59,674 bases of DNA, taken from positions 1-59,674 of the forward strand of contig JADDPP010000104.1 of the NCBI GenBank assembly GCA_016781845.1, given 5' to 3'. Under the pieces are notes generated by a model that saw nothing but the letters and a program-made list of their open reading frames with translations, made no database searches and was not told the origin of the DNA. This document shows, one piece after another, positions 1-8,525 of the stretch. Positions within the stretch are counted from its first letter, which is position 1; each line of letters opens with the position of its first letter. The DNA comes from Rubrobacter sp. (lineage in GTDB: Bacteria > Chloroflexota > Chloroflexia > Thermobaculales > Thermobaculaceae). The position numbers were made by a program, and so were the translations under genes.

Positions 1-28
1 GACCTAAGCCGACGTTTGGGGGCACTCG

Positions 29-191
29 GTGTAGGGCCGCTCAACCGAGCGCCCTACACGGTTCTCGAACTTGCCTGACTCCGGGGTCAGGCCGCAGACG
101 CCAACCTGTTTCAAGCTCTGTTGGCCGCACGTCATCCCGAGCAGGAGCGCTCGGGTGATTCGCGCGAGAGTCCTCGCAAGCTCGGGATGAC
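29..191. repeat. Cluster of three hairpins in left-edge intergenic DNA
   Basis: Three inverted repeats follow each other. GTGTAGGGC at 29-37 pairs perfectly with GCCCTACAC at 51-59, with an inner GCTC/GAGC stem and an AACC loop. CCTGAC at 74-79 pairs with GTCAGG at 86-91. GTCATCCCGAGC at 131-142 pairs perfectly with GCTCGGGATGAC at 180-191. No convincing gene lies in bases 1-221; the 65-codon ORF there looks like chance. The region is downstream of the minus-strand gene at 222-983, so some of it may act in termination, but there is no T-tract. It could equally be a composite of small intergenic repeats. Confidence 0.6.
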
Positions 192-221
192 ACTGGAGCA
201 CCGCATCAGGCGCAGACCGGT

Positions 222-983
222 CTAGGGGGCAGCAGGGGCCCTGGAGGGGTTCAACTCTCTGTTGACAAATCTTGTGGCTCGCTCGCGCAGCTTCGCCTTG
301 ATCTTCGCCGCCCTCTTTTCGTTGAGGTCTCCGCGCTCGACCGCCTGGTCTATGCGCTTCCCGGTGTTGCTCACGATGAGATTGATGAGCCTGGGTGTTC
401 TCTCCGTGCCGGCGATCTCGGCCAGGCTCTTGCTCTCTCGAAGCTGCTCGCGCAGCTCGCTCGGCTGCAGCCCTAGAAAGGCACTGATCGCAGGGAACTC
501 GCCCAGGAACGGACGCCTGGCTATGTGCGCGGCGGGCAGGATGCGCACACGTTCGGCGACCAGGACGGCCCGGCTACCCTGCTCGCCCTTGACGACCAGT
601 CGGCTGCCGACGGGGATGCTGTCTGCACGGGCGGCCCCCCGCGAGCGCACCACGGTACTATTCCGAAGCTGCACCTTCCGCTCGCCACGGGGTGTCGCCA
701 GGGTCAAGGTATTGCCCTGCACCCTGGTTACCTCGCCCACGAGCGCACGCTGGCCACATCCGGAGCGACGCTGTGCGCCGCCGTGGGCGCCTTGCTTCCC
801 CTCTTTCTCTTTTGTTCGTGTCGCGAGGCTTCCCGAAGACTGGGTCGAGTAGGATACTCGCCCCTCTTTGTTCGCACCCTCGTCCGTATCCGGTTCCCCA
901 GCCATGCCCACAGCCGCGAGCGCCACCGCCAGCATCAGCGCAAGGGACAGCCCCGCCAGGAATGGCCTCGTGCTGTATCTCAT
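222..983 (-). CDS. Secreted DUF5666-like protein
   Basis: This 253-residue protein has an N-terminal signal peptide (basic start, hydrophobic stretch to about residue 25, AGE after it). A low-complexity linker follows. Residues about 78-150 look like a small beta-rich DUF5666/OB-like domain (VGEVTRVQGNTLTL, then VGSRLVVKG). The helical C-terminal part, residues 168-245, carries the pattern LGLQPSELREQL...SLAEIA, which recurs in secreted proteins of Gram-positive-like and Chloroflexota bacteria. It should be exported; its role is unknown. The ATG is preceded by a weak GAGG. It stands alone on the minus strand, and codon use looks like the neighbours. Confidence 0.75.
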   Translation of the reverse strand: MRYSTRPFLAGLSLALMLAVALAAVGMAGEPDTDEGANKEGRVSYSTQSSGSLATRTKEKEGKQGAHGGAQRRSGCGQRALVGEVTRVQGNTLTLATPRGERKVQLRNSTVVRSRGAARADSIPVGSRLVVKGEQGSRAVLVAERVRILPAAHIARRPFLGEFPAISAFLGLQPSELREQLRESKSLAEIAGTERTPRLINLIVSNTGKRIDQAVERGDLNEKRAAKIKAKLRERATRFVNRELNPSRAPAAP

Positions 984-1082
984 GCCCTGAGTACCTCGCC
1001 TTCTTTCAGAGAGAATGATGCGTCACTCGGTGACAAGGGTTGTCGTATCGGCGCTATGATCACCGGCGCGAGCTGCGGCATG

Positions 1083-1388
1083 CTACACGAGATCGTCCTC
1101 GTCCTCTTCGTGAAGCTCTCGGCGTCCGCTTTCGATCCTGCCCCACTTTCGGGTGAAGAAGTTTCCGCCGATGGCTCGGTCTATCCGTAACTCTTCGATT
1201 GCGCTGGCGCCGCGGGCGCCGGGCTCGAAGACTCGGGCGGGGATTCGCTCACCGAGGAAGCGGAGCGCCCACGCGCCCCTGTCCGCGGGCTGAGCGAGGC
1301 TCAGCAGATGGTCGAACCGCTCGAACTCCTCGTCACTCAACTCATACAGGTGCGGTCCCTCTGGACTGGCCACAAGCACGCGCTTCAT
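1083..1388 (-). CDS. Small hypothetical protein, acidic C-terminus
   Basis: I do not recognise this 101-residue protein. Support for it being real: the ATG has a good Shine-Dalgarno (GGGAGG about 6 bases upstream) and the reading frame has a soluble, charged, protein-like composition (ELSDEEFERFDHLL, WALRFLGERIP). It ends in an acidic run (LHEEDEDDLV). There is no signal peptide, membrane segment or known motif. It lies between the secreted DUF5666-like gene and the flippase, about 250 bases from the latter, with no obvious shared transcription unit. Bases 1389-1636 downstream of the flippase hold nothing I can identify. Confidence 0.55.
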   Translation of the reverse strand: MKRVLVASPEGPHLYELSDEEFERFDHLLSLAQPADRGAWALRFLGERIPARVFEPGARGASAIEELRIDRAIGGNFFTRKWGRIESGRRELHEEDEDDLV

Positions 1389-1636
1389 AGCACGCCTCCC
1401 GCTCGGTGGAAAGATGTTAGACCATCAATATAGAGGGGCATCCAGGGGGTTGCGCACCCCATTGATGTATGCGTCGTTCGGTGATAGCTCGACTCCATAG
1501 TTTTACCTTGAGCACCTCTATGCACATACCGGTGGCTTCCGCTGGAATGGCAGCATTGCGCATGCCGAGAGTTGCGACAGAGCCTGACAGCAAGCACGGG
1601 ACGGTGTATGTGATCGCACCCTCACCGGAGCGGCTA

Positions 1637-2986
1637 CTACGCTTCCGGGTCGAGTGCTTCTACTTCTATGGGGTCCTCTACATCCGGTGACTCCGCGGAC
1701 AGCGCGAGCCTATTGAGGGTGAGCCAGTGGAATGCTGCGAGCGCAAGCACAGTGCTCAGGGTGCCCGCGGCCAGGCCGTATGATACCCGCTCCAGCAGGT
1801 CCGCGCCGTCGAGGAGCCACGTAGCGAGCCCCGTTGCGCAGATGCCGAGGAGCCAGCCCATGGCCGCGAGGCGTGCCAGCCCTCGTGCGAACAGTACCTG
1901 ATTTAGCAGCTCCGCCACCAGGTAGAACGCCGCCACCACCGCCAGTACTGTGAGCAGCCCCCGACCGAGCCGGAACTCGCTGCCGAAGAACGGCATGATA
2001 CGCTCGCCCAACAGCCATGTGACGAGGATGAGAGCCGCTCCAGCGATGGACATTACACCCACAGCCCGGCGCACGAACAGGTCGAAGCCCTGGCGGTCGT
2101 TGAGCGCCGCGAGGCGGCTCAGGTGGGGAAGAAGGTTGGCTATGGTTGGGCTGAGGACGTACTGCGGAGCGCGAGTGAGTATCAGACCTGCGAACAGCAA
2201 ACCGGCCTGCCTCTTCGCCTCTGCGCCGCCAAGCGCCGAGACAAGCAGCGGTCCGCCGTTCGCCAGCGCCTGCGCGCACGCGCTGCACAGCAGCACCGGC
2301 GCAGCGAAGCCCAGCGCGCCCCCGATGCTGAACGAACTCCCCGGTCGCTTCGGTGGCTCGATAGAGCCGACCCGTATGATCCAGACGCTCAGGAGCGGCG
2401 CGAGCGCGATGCCCATCGCAGCCCCAACGGTTCCCGCACCCGCGGCGAGCAGTATCGCAGCTATAAGCACGCGGCCCGCTGACTCCACCACGAAAATCCC
2501 GCTGAGCCGCACGAATTGCCTGTGCCCGCTGAGGACACCGCGCCGATAGTAGCCATGCGCGTATCCGGCGATGGCAAGTACAAAGGCGGCAGTTAGCTTC
2601 CAGTCGCCGAATAACCGGATCAGCGCGGGACTGGCAACCGCCGTCGCGATCAGGAAGCCGCAAAGCAGGAGCAGCTGCAGGCGACGTGCGCTGAAGGTGA
2701 CCTCCTCCCAACCCTCGCCCCGAGCTTCTCGCTCCGCGATATGGCGACCAAGCATCTGTGTTATGCCCGTCCATAGCACCTGCGCGACCAGGAAGGTGGC
2801 CGACCAGAGCGTTGCGAGAGCGCCGTACCGCTCCAGGCCGAGCGACTGAGTGGAGATAAACTGAAATGCGTACGTGAGCAGCCCGGAGACGCCGACGGCC
2901 AGGATCAGATAGAGCGACCCGGAGCGAGCGCCCTTTCCGGACGAGAGACGGCGACGCGTCAGTTGTTGCGTTGAGAGGGATCTCAC
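1637..2986 (-). CDS. Polysaccharide flippase (Wzx/MOP-type)
   Basis: A 449-residue polytopic membrane protein with roughly twelve hydrophobic segments. Its opening segment, with FQFISTQSLGLERYGALATL soon after, is typical of the oligosaccharide flippase branch of the MOP superfamily, which moves lipid-linked glycans across the cytoplasmic membrane. The C-terminal tail (SPDVEDPIEVEALDPEA) is acidic and cytoplasmic. The start is a GTG only 16 bases after the stop of the glycosyltransferase gene upstream, so the two are co-transcribed; no clear ribosome binding site is visible and a slightly later start is possible. The context, a GT2 and several GT-C proteins, supports surface-glycan export. 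The substrate cannot be told from sequence. Confidence 0.82.
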   Translation of the reverse strand: MRSLSTQQLTRRRLSSGKGARSGSLYLILAVGVSGLLTYAFQFISTQSLGLERYGALATLWSATFLVAQVLWTGITQMLGRHIAEREARGEGWEEVTFSARRLQLLLLCGFLIATAVASPALIRLFGDWKLTAAFVLAIAGYAHGYYRRGVLSGHRQFVRLSGIFVVESAGRVLIAAILLAAGAGTVGAAMGIALAPLLSVWIIRVGSIEPPKRPGSSFSIGGALGFAAPVLLCSACAQALANGGPLLVSALGGAEAKRQAGLLFAGLILTRAPQYVLSPTIANLLPHLSRLAALNDRQGFDLFVRRAVGVMSIAGAALILVTWLLGERIMPFFGSEFRLGRGLLTVLAVVAAFYLVAELLNQVLFARGLARLAAMGWLLGICATGLATWLLDGADLLERVSYGLAAGTLSTVLALAAFHWLTLNRLALSAESPDVEDPIEVEALDPEA

Positions 2987-3002
2987 GAGAGGCGGGAGTG
3001 AC

Positions 3003-4052
3003 TCAGCGCAGCCACGTCTGGATGATGACGCGAAGGAAGCCGAGCGGATACCCCAGCCGCTTCGGCTTCTTGCTCTCGCCTTCGGCGCGGCGAAGGATGG
3101 TCACCGGCACCTCAAGGATGCGTAGCTTCTTCTTCGCAGCCTCCAGGATGAGTTCGGCTGTGCTGAAACGGTCCTCGCGCAGTTCGAGCCTTTCCAGAGC
3201 GCTGCCGCGGATCGCGCGGTAGCCGTTTGTGGAGTCCGTTATCCTGACGCCGCTGAGCACGGAGATGAGCCGTGAGAAGAACAGTATGCCTGCGTGCCTG
3301 GCGCCTCCCGCTTCCTCGTACTCTCCGAGGAAGCGGGACCCCATGACGAAGTCCGCCTCGTCACGGACGATGGGGGCGATCAGTTTCTCCAGTTCTTCCG
3401 GCTGGTGCTGGCCGTCCGCGTCCATATTTACTACTATCTCAGCGTGCTGCGCGCGCACTATCTCGAAGCCCGTGCGCAGGGCGTCTCCCTGCCCACGACG
3501 GAGGATGTGGGTGGCTACTGGGACGTTCAGGGATGTGGCTACGGCTTCTGTCGCATCCGTCGCGCCGTCCACCACGACAAGCGCGTCAACGGGGAGCCCG
3601 CAGATCTGTTGCGGTACGCGGGATAGCACCCCAGGTATGGCGTCCTGCTCGTTATATGCCGGAATGATGATGAGGACCTTCCCACGCAGCTGCGTGCTTC
3701 CCTCAGGGCTGGAGGGACCAAACCGCTCCTGGTACTGCCGCCTTGCGATGGCGCGCACTATCTCGCCGCTCCTGCGGCTGCTTGCCCGCACCTGACCGAG
3801 CAGATAGAAGACGAGACCAAAGAGGAGCAGGTTCGAGAACACGAGCAAGGCAAGCAGCCGGTTCTGCAAGCGGAACAGTGAAGTGAGGAGCCCACCAACT
3901 CCCGGATATACGGATACGATGGCGATGCCGCTTGCGATCAGCAGATTGAGCAGCAAGTCCGACTTCGCCCAACGCCCTCCGCGATACTTTGAGATGCCGT
4001 ATGCTGCGAACGCCACGGCAACGAGCACGCCGATCAGTCTAACGTTATCCAT
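3003..4052 (-). CDS. DUF2304-GT2 fusion glycosyltransferase
   Basis: This 349-residue protein has two parts. Residues 1 to about 90 hold three hydrophobic helices that match the small DUF2304 membrane family. From about residue 125 a family-2 glycosyltransferase follows, of the dolichyl-phosphate-mannose synthase type: PAYNE at 131-135, VDGATD at 161-166, and the metal-binding DADGQH at 211-216, then FVMGSRFLGE and TNGYRAIR. It probably transfers a nucleotide-sugar unit to polyprenyl phosphate at the inner membrane. DUF2304 genes often sit next to such transferases as separate genes; here they are one chain. AGGAAGTGG precedes the ATG and a TATACT -10-like box lies at about 4088-4093 upstream. 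Confidence 0.88.
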   Translation of the reverse strand: MDNVRLIGVLVAVAFAAYGISKYRGGRWAKSDLLLNLLIASGIAIVSVYPGVGGLLTSLFRLQNRLLALLVFSNLLLFGLVFYLLGQVRASSRRSGEIVRAIARRQYQERFGPSSPEGSTQLRGKVLIIIPAYNEQDAIPGVLSRVPQQICGLPVDALVVVDGATDATEAVATSLNVPVATHILRRGQGDALRTGFEIVRAQHAEIVVNMDADGQHQPEELEKLIAPIVRDEADFVMGSRFLGEYEEAGGARHAGILFFSRLISVLSGVRITDSTNGYRAIRGSALERLELREDRFSTAELILEAAKKKLRILEVPVTILRRAEGESKKPKRLGYPLGFLRVIIQTWLR

Positions 4053-4168
4053 CCACCACTTCCTGCCCCACGCTTCTCTCAGCCAGCAGTATACCGCAGG
4101 GAGGGAGTTATGGACACTGTTCGAGCACGCGGCACGCCGTGTCCAACCCCCAGGAACATCTCACCTGT

Positions 4169-4178
4169 GGCTGCTCCC
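4169..4178 (+). repeat. Target-site duplication, left copy
   Basis: GGCTGCTCCC lies immediately outside the left inverted repeat of the MITE and recurs exactly at 4330-4339 outside the right one. A 10-bp direct repeat flanking inverted ends is the expected mark of transposition. Confidence 0.75.
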
Positions 4179-4329
4179 CAGGGCGATTTCAAAGTCAGCA
4201 TGGGGGACCAGCGCCTCCCACTTCCGCCAAGTGTCTGGTGGTTACATCAGCGGATAGAAGGGAGATCGGGCGTAGAGACGTTGCACGCAACGTCTGCGCG
4301 GCCACCATCGGCGACTTTGAGATTGCCCT
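4179..4329 (+). mobile_element. 151-bp MITE with inverted ends and 10-bp target duplication
   Basis: The element begins (C)AGGGCGATTTCAAAGTC (4179-4196) and ends GACTTTGAGATTGCCCT (4313-4329). The two 17-base ends match at 15 positions as inverted repeats. GGCTGCTCCC flanks it directly on both sides (4169-4178 and 4330-4339). Inside lies the palindrome AGACGTTGC-AC-GCAACGTCT at about 4276-4295. It carries no ORF and so must be moved by a transposase encoded elsewhere. It lies between the GT2 operon and the DUF2723 gene. Related copies are at 31197-31277 and 41099-41212. Confidence 0.82.
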
Positions 4330-4339
4330 GGCTGCTCCC
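4330..4339 (+). repeat. Target-site duplication, right copy
   Basis: GGCTGCTCCC directly follows the right inverted repeat of the MITE and matches the copy at 4169-4178 at all ten bases. Confidence 0.75.
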
Positions 4340-4473
4340 TGAGCAACCATCGTCGTGAGCGAAAGGACGGACCTCGACGGGCACGCCTACGCAGAGCGGC
4401 GTGATCCCTCGCCGCTCGCCCGTGCAGTTGTGCGTCCGAAGTGGTTATCCTTTCGCTTGCTGTCGTGGCCCGC

Positions 4474-6054
4474 CTACGTCTCACTGAACTCACGACAATC
4501 AGGACTATCCGCCGGGGGGATACGGGGCTGCGCTGCTGGCTGCTGAGCAGCTCTGCTGACGCTCCAAAGACCGCGCACCCGCCGCGTCGGGTACTGATCG
4601 TGGAGCACCGCGGCATATTCCGGGCGCCCGAAGTCCCGGTAGAGGAGAAAGACCTTGCGGCCCGAGCGCAGGTCCTGCTCGAGACGCTCACGGACATTTT
4701 CGGGGGTAATCTGGCAAACGCCGAGGTCCTGCCTGCGGCGCTCCACGTGGTCCAGGTAGTCGAGGGTGGGGGTGAACCGTGTGTCATATAGAAGTGCGCC
4801 TTGCGGAAGCGCGACCACTCGCTCGATCTGCCGGCGCGCAATCAGGTTTTCACTCTGGTCCACAGCGGTCAGGTTCCCCCGCCAGCTCAGCCCTGCGTCC
4901 ATCAGCAGTACGACGCCGAGTAGAACCATGGCGGCCCGCCGCGCCTGCGAACTTCGAACCTCGCGGAGAAAGTCCAGGATCGCTCGCACGCCAAACGCGC
5001 TCCACACTGCCAGAGAGATGTACGTCGGGATGAAGTAGGCGTTGATGTCTGATATGTCGTACTCCAGCGCGTAAGCGAGCTGGCCGGTGAAGAGAGCTGC
5101 CAGGAATGCCGAGGCAGGGTGATCATGGCGAAAGCTCCAGAGTATCCCGACCAGCGCAAGAGGGAGCAGGAGCAGCGCGCCCTGGAGCCTCAGATCGGCC
5201 CAGTACAGTCCGAGCCGCTCTGGCAGCTCGCCCGGCCCGAACGCGAACATTCGGTCGGCGAACTGCCGACCTGTGACGAGGTAGAAGAACCTTTCCGGGG
5301 TGGACGGGTCGGTGTAGTTCATGGGCGGGTTCATCGAGGCGCGGATGGGAAGGTATGTGTATGGCAGCAGGCCTAGCGCGAAGAGTGCCGCCCCCTTCAG
5401 CGCCAGCCGCCAGTCCCTCAGCCGGCGGAGATCCGTCATCGCGATCCACAGCAGTCCCAATGGGATGAGCAGCCCGCTCGTCGCATGGTTCGTGAGCGAC
5501 AGGCCGCAGAGGAAGGCAGCGGCAAGCAGGTAGCGGTCGCGCCTCGTATCGCGCCACACCGCGAGCGCGAGCATCACCGCGCAGATAAAGAGGGCGTGGA
5601 GTGTGTACACCTCCGCGATGACGGCTTGCGACCAGTACGTTCTGCTCAGTCCGAAGCTGGCTGCGGCGACGAGCGCCGCGGGCACGCTCGCGGTCAGACG
5701 TATCGTTACGAGGTAGAGGAGGCTGACGGCCAGGGCGCCGTACACGGCCGACGAGAGGTTCACGCGGTATGCTACATCGCCCACCGGAAGGTACGTGAAG
5801 AGCTTGCCGAGCATGATGAAGGTGGGGTATCCCGTTGCATGGCCGATGTCGAGGGCGTACGCGCGCGCCTGGAAGCGACCCGGGTCACCGGGCAGCACCG
5901 TTGGCGCCAGTGTCAGGAGGTAACAAGCCAGGGTCGCGAGTCCGAGGAGCACTGCACCCAGCAGAGTGCTCAGCCGGCGATGAGTGGCGATTCTCGCAGT
6001 GCTAAGTGCCGCAGTGCTGTGACTGACGGTGTTCGTCGCGGTGCGCGCGTTCAT
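4474..6054 (-). CDS. DUF2723 family GT-C-type membrane protein
   Basis: A 526-residue protein with about ten or eleven transmembrane helices in its first 400 residues and a soluble C-terminal part. After the first helix comes the family signature TLAPTVLPGDPGRFQ (Asp at residue 57), followed by GHATGYPTFIMLGKLF; the acidic residue in the first extracytoplasmic loop corresponds to the catalytic position of GT-C transferases such as protein O-mannosyltransferases. It therefore probably uses a polyprenyl-phosphate sugar on the outer face of the membrane. Its ATG directly abuts the stop codon of the upstream gene (6055), so the two are translationally coupled. The acceptor is unknown. Confidence 0.85.
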   Translation of the reverse strand: MNARTATNTVSHSTAALSTARIATHRRLSTLLGAVLLGLATLACYLLTLAPTVLPGDPGRFQARAYALDIGHATGYPTFIMLGKLFTYLPVGDVAYRVNLSSAVYGALAVSLLYLVTIRLTASVPAALVAAASFGLSRTYWSQAVIAEVYTLHALFICAVMLALAVWRDTRRDRYLLAAAFLCGLSLTNHATSGLLIPLGLLWIAMTDLRRLRDWRLALKGAALFALGLLPYTYLPIRASMNPPMNYTDPSTPERFFYLVTGRQFADRMFAFGPGELPERLGLYWADLRLQGALLLLPLALVGILWSFRHDHPASAFLAALFTGQLAYALEYDISDINAYFIPTYISLAVWSAFGVRAILDFLREVRSSQARRAAMVLLGVVLLMDAGLSWRGNLTAVDQSENLIARRQIERVVALPQGALLYDTRFTPTLDYLDHVERRRQDLGVCQITPENVRERLEQDLRSGRKVFLLYRDFGRPEYAAVLHDQYPTRRVRGLWSVSRAAQQPAAQPRIPPADSPDCREFSET

Positions 6055-8202
6055 CTAGCCCTGTCCGCCCGTGTCTACGTGGAGGATAAGGACGTCCTCG
6101 TTCTCGAAGGCTACGCGGTACGGCCCTGTCCGCCGCTTGAACACCCTCCAGTCCACGCTTATCTTGTTTTCCCAGTAGCTGTTCTGACGGAAGCGCTTGT
6201 AAATCACCAGGTAGTCCGCGTCGTGTCTGCGGAGCAGTTGGAGGGTCTTCGTGGCGTACGGACGTTTCAGGATGGCCAGCACGTCCCGCGCCTCCTGTCG
6301 GTCGCGGTGGGGTACCGCCCTGGGGTCTCGGAGCTGTTTGGCGGTGTACGCTGTCAGTCCGGAGTAGTTGCCCATAGCGAGCATGGAGTTGGCGGGCACC
6401 TGGTTCCCTGCCGGGCTGACAACCAGCCGCCCACCCATGTTGTTCGCGCGGAGCCATTCGCCCGCCGCCTCGATGCCCGGCGTCATGTAGAGGTACGTGC
6501 TAGGCGCGGCTGCCTGTGCCAGAAGCCGGCCGCCGCTTATAACGCAGACGAGTGCCAGCAGCGAAGCGGCGGCTACGGAGGCCGGTCGGCGGACGGTAAC
6601 GGATCGCAGGACGAGCACTGCCGCAAGCGCGGCGAGAATGGAGAGCGGCACTCCCAGGTCGCGGTGGAAGCGCGTGGGAAAGCCGCTCAACGAGGTGAGG
6701 CTGCCCGCGAACATGATGAGGCACCACAGCGGCAACAGCGCGACCGCGAGCGCGCGGGGTCCCCTGATGTTCCTTAGCATCGCTGAGAGCACGAGCAGGC
6801 CAAAGAGGCCGAGCCAGAAGATGCCCTGTCCGAGACTTGTCGGCGCGGAGCGGAGTGGGACCGGCTTCTGGGTACCGATCGCCATGGAGGCATGGCTGGT
6901 CGTGCCCGTTTGCGAGGCGAGGCCCAGAAAGGCCGCTATCGTCCGGGGCACGTCGTACGGCGCCCACACATAAGCAAGGGCGAGCACCGCGAGAAGAGTC
7001 ATCGCCCCTGTCAGCACGAGTCCCCGTGGTCGGTCGCGCAGTAAAAGGTAGGGCAGCGCGACCAGTCCGAAGGCGGCGAGGAAAAGCGCGAGGTAGATGC
7101 TGGCGACCGAGTGAAACAGCGCCACGCCGGAGCCCAGGAGGGCGAAGAGTATCGCGTGACGTAGCGAGGGCGAGCACACGAGCAGAGCGAGGGCCAGCAC
7201 AACGAGCACGAGCAGGAACTGCGCGGCTATGAGGTCCGCGTACGTGCTGTTGCGGACGTAGTACCACGGACTCGTGAGCACCAGTCCCGCGAGCGCCGAG
7301 GCTCCTACCGCCGCCGCATGCCCAAACAGGCGAAGGGCGAGCGAGTACGAGGCGAGCGCAGGCAGCAGAATGAGCGCGGGTGCGAGCACGTAGTAGATGT
7401 TCAGGGGAGGCGTGTCGGTGAGACGCGCCAGCACCGCGGTGAGGACGTGCAGGCCGGGCGGGTACACAAGAAACTCGCTGGCGCTGCCGCTAGTGAGCAC
7501 CAGGTTCGCCATCACGCTGTGAGCATAGATGTCCTGGCCCCGAAGGTACGGCCAGTCATGCTGCACGGGGCCAGCGTAGCCGCGTGCGAGCACGAGAAGC
7601 AGCACCAGCCCGACGAAAGCGCGGGAGGCTACCAGGAGGGCGGGGCGGCGCGCGTCCGGGTGTCCGGGAGGTTCCGCAGGGTTCCCAACGGTCCCGCTCG
7701 TGGCATCGGAGCTGCACCTGCCCAGGGTGGGTATGTACAGGATCGCCGAGAGCAGCACTAGCAGCCCTACCGGCAGCACTGCACGTCGGCCCGGCAGCAG
7801 ACCGAGCGCCACCCCGAGCATCGGTACGGCCGCGGCGGTCAGGAGCGCAAGCGACCATCCGGGGAGCGGAGGCGGCTGGGGCGACACGGGCGCCCTCTGC
7901 GTCGTCCCAGAGCCGCCAAACCTTAGCCACGCCGCGATTCCAGTCACTGTCACCAGTACAATGGAGCTAACCGCGATGGGAAGCGTAATCCCTGGGCCGA
8001 ACGGGACGGAGAGGGCCAGGGCAGCCACCGGCACAAGGCAAAGCGAGAGCGCCACTGTAAGGGAGCACCGCTCTACGCGGTCGAGCGCTCCGAACAGAAC
8101 GCGTGACCAGGCGTAGCCAGGCACGCCTACGACGAGCAGCGCGACGGCTGCCACCTCGACAGCCCGAATCAGCACGCTCTTCTCCTCGTCGTTCTGCACC
8201 AC
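6055..8202 (-). CDS. Large GT-C-like integral membrane protein
   Basis: This 715-residue protein has around fifteen to seventeen predicted membrane segments and a C-terminal extracytoplasmic domain of about 150 residues (GRLVVSPAGNQVPANSM, HDADYLVIYKRF). The loop HDWPYLRGQDIYAHSVMANL followed by YPPGLHVLTAVLARL resembles membrane glycosyltransferases of the GT-C fold (DUF6541-like). I infer a role in transferring or polymerising surface sugars; no enzyme activity is shown. The start is GTG-GTG at 8202 without a clear ribosome binding site. It forms a two-gene operon with the DUF2723 gene and diverges from the YfhO-family gene across a 323-bp gap. Confidence 0.75.
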   Translation of the reverse strand: MVQNDEEKSVLIRAVEVAAVALLVVGVPGYAWSRVLFGALDRVERCSLTVALSLCLVPVAALALSVPFGPGITLPIAVSSIVLVTVTGIAAWLRFGGSGTTQRAPVSPQPPPLPGWSLALLTAAAVPMLGVALGLLPGRRAVLPVGLLVLLSAILYIPTLGRCSSDATSGTVGNPAEPPGHPDARRPALLVASRAFVGLVLLLVLARGYAGPVQHDWPYLRGQDIYAHSVMANLVLTSGSASEFLVYPPGLHVLTAVLARLTDTPPLNIYYVLAPALILLPALASYSLALRLFGHAAAVGASALAGLVLTSPWYYVRNSTYADLIAAQFLLVLVVLALALLVCSPSLRHAILFALLGSGVALFHSVASIYLALFLAAFGLVALPYLLLRDRPRGLVLTGAMTLLAVLALAYVWAPYDVPRTIAAFLGLASQTGTTSHASMAIGTQKPVPLRSAPTSLGQGIFWLGLFGLLVLSAMLRNIRGPRALAVALLPLWCLIMFAGSLTSLSGFPTRFHRDLGVPLSILAALAAVLVLRSVTVRRPASVAAASLLALVCVISGGRLLAQAAAPSTYLYMTPGIEAAGEWLRANNMGGRLVVSPAGNQVPANSMLAMGNYSGLTAYTAKQLRDPRAVPHRDRQEARDVLAILKRPYATKTLQLLRRHDADYLVIYKRFRQNSYWENKISVDWRVFKRRTGPYRVAFENEDVLILHVDTGGQG

Positions 8203-8490
8203 ATCGCGCAGACATGTGTCGGGACGAACGCGAACATCTCTTTACCTGCATGCGCTGTGACCGTTTTGATGTCCCCGATTGGACTTGCAACAGCACGGCC
8301 GAGGGCGCCCCCACCTGGATCCTTGGGGCCGGGAAGCCGCGACAGTTGGGCCGTTTCCGTCATCATCTCGGACTAGTCTACCCGCCACGCCTGCGGCGGC
8401 GCTATGGGCCCCCTCAGTCCCACGCTCGGGTTATATACTGTACCTGTCCGTCGCGCAGCGTGAGAGATATGGTCATTTGACGCCGCGCCT

Positions 8491-8519
8491 TTGAACCCGA
8501 ATCTGACATAACATATCTT
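8491..8519 (+). promoter_or_regulatory. Promoter for leaderless YfhO-family gene
   Basis: TTGAAC (8491-8496), a 17-base spacer, and TATCTT (8514-8519) lie directly before the GTG at 8526. Only six bases separate the -10 box from the start codon, so transcription should begin at or next to the GTG. No Shine-Dalgarno is present, consistent with a leaderless message. The rest of the divergent gap 8203-8490 shows no other clear feature. Confidence 0.5.
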
Positions 8520-8525
8520 CCGTCC

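Noticed and set aside
5485-6777. 430-codon plus-strand ORF
   Set aside because: Antisense to two GT-C-type genes; low-complexity Glu/Arg/Gly composition expected of a shadow frame.
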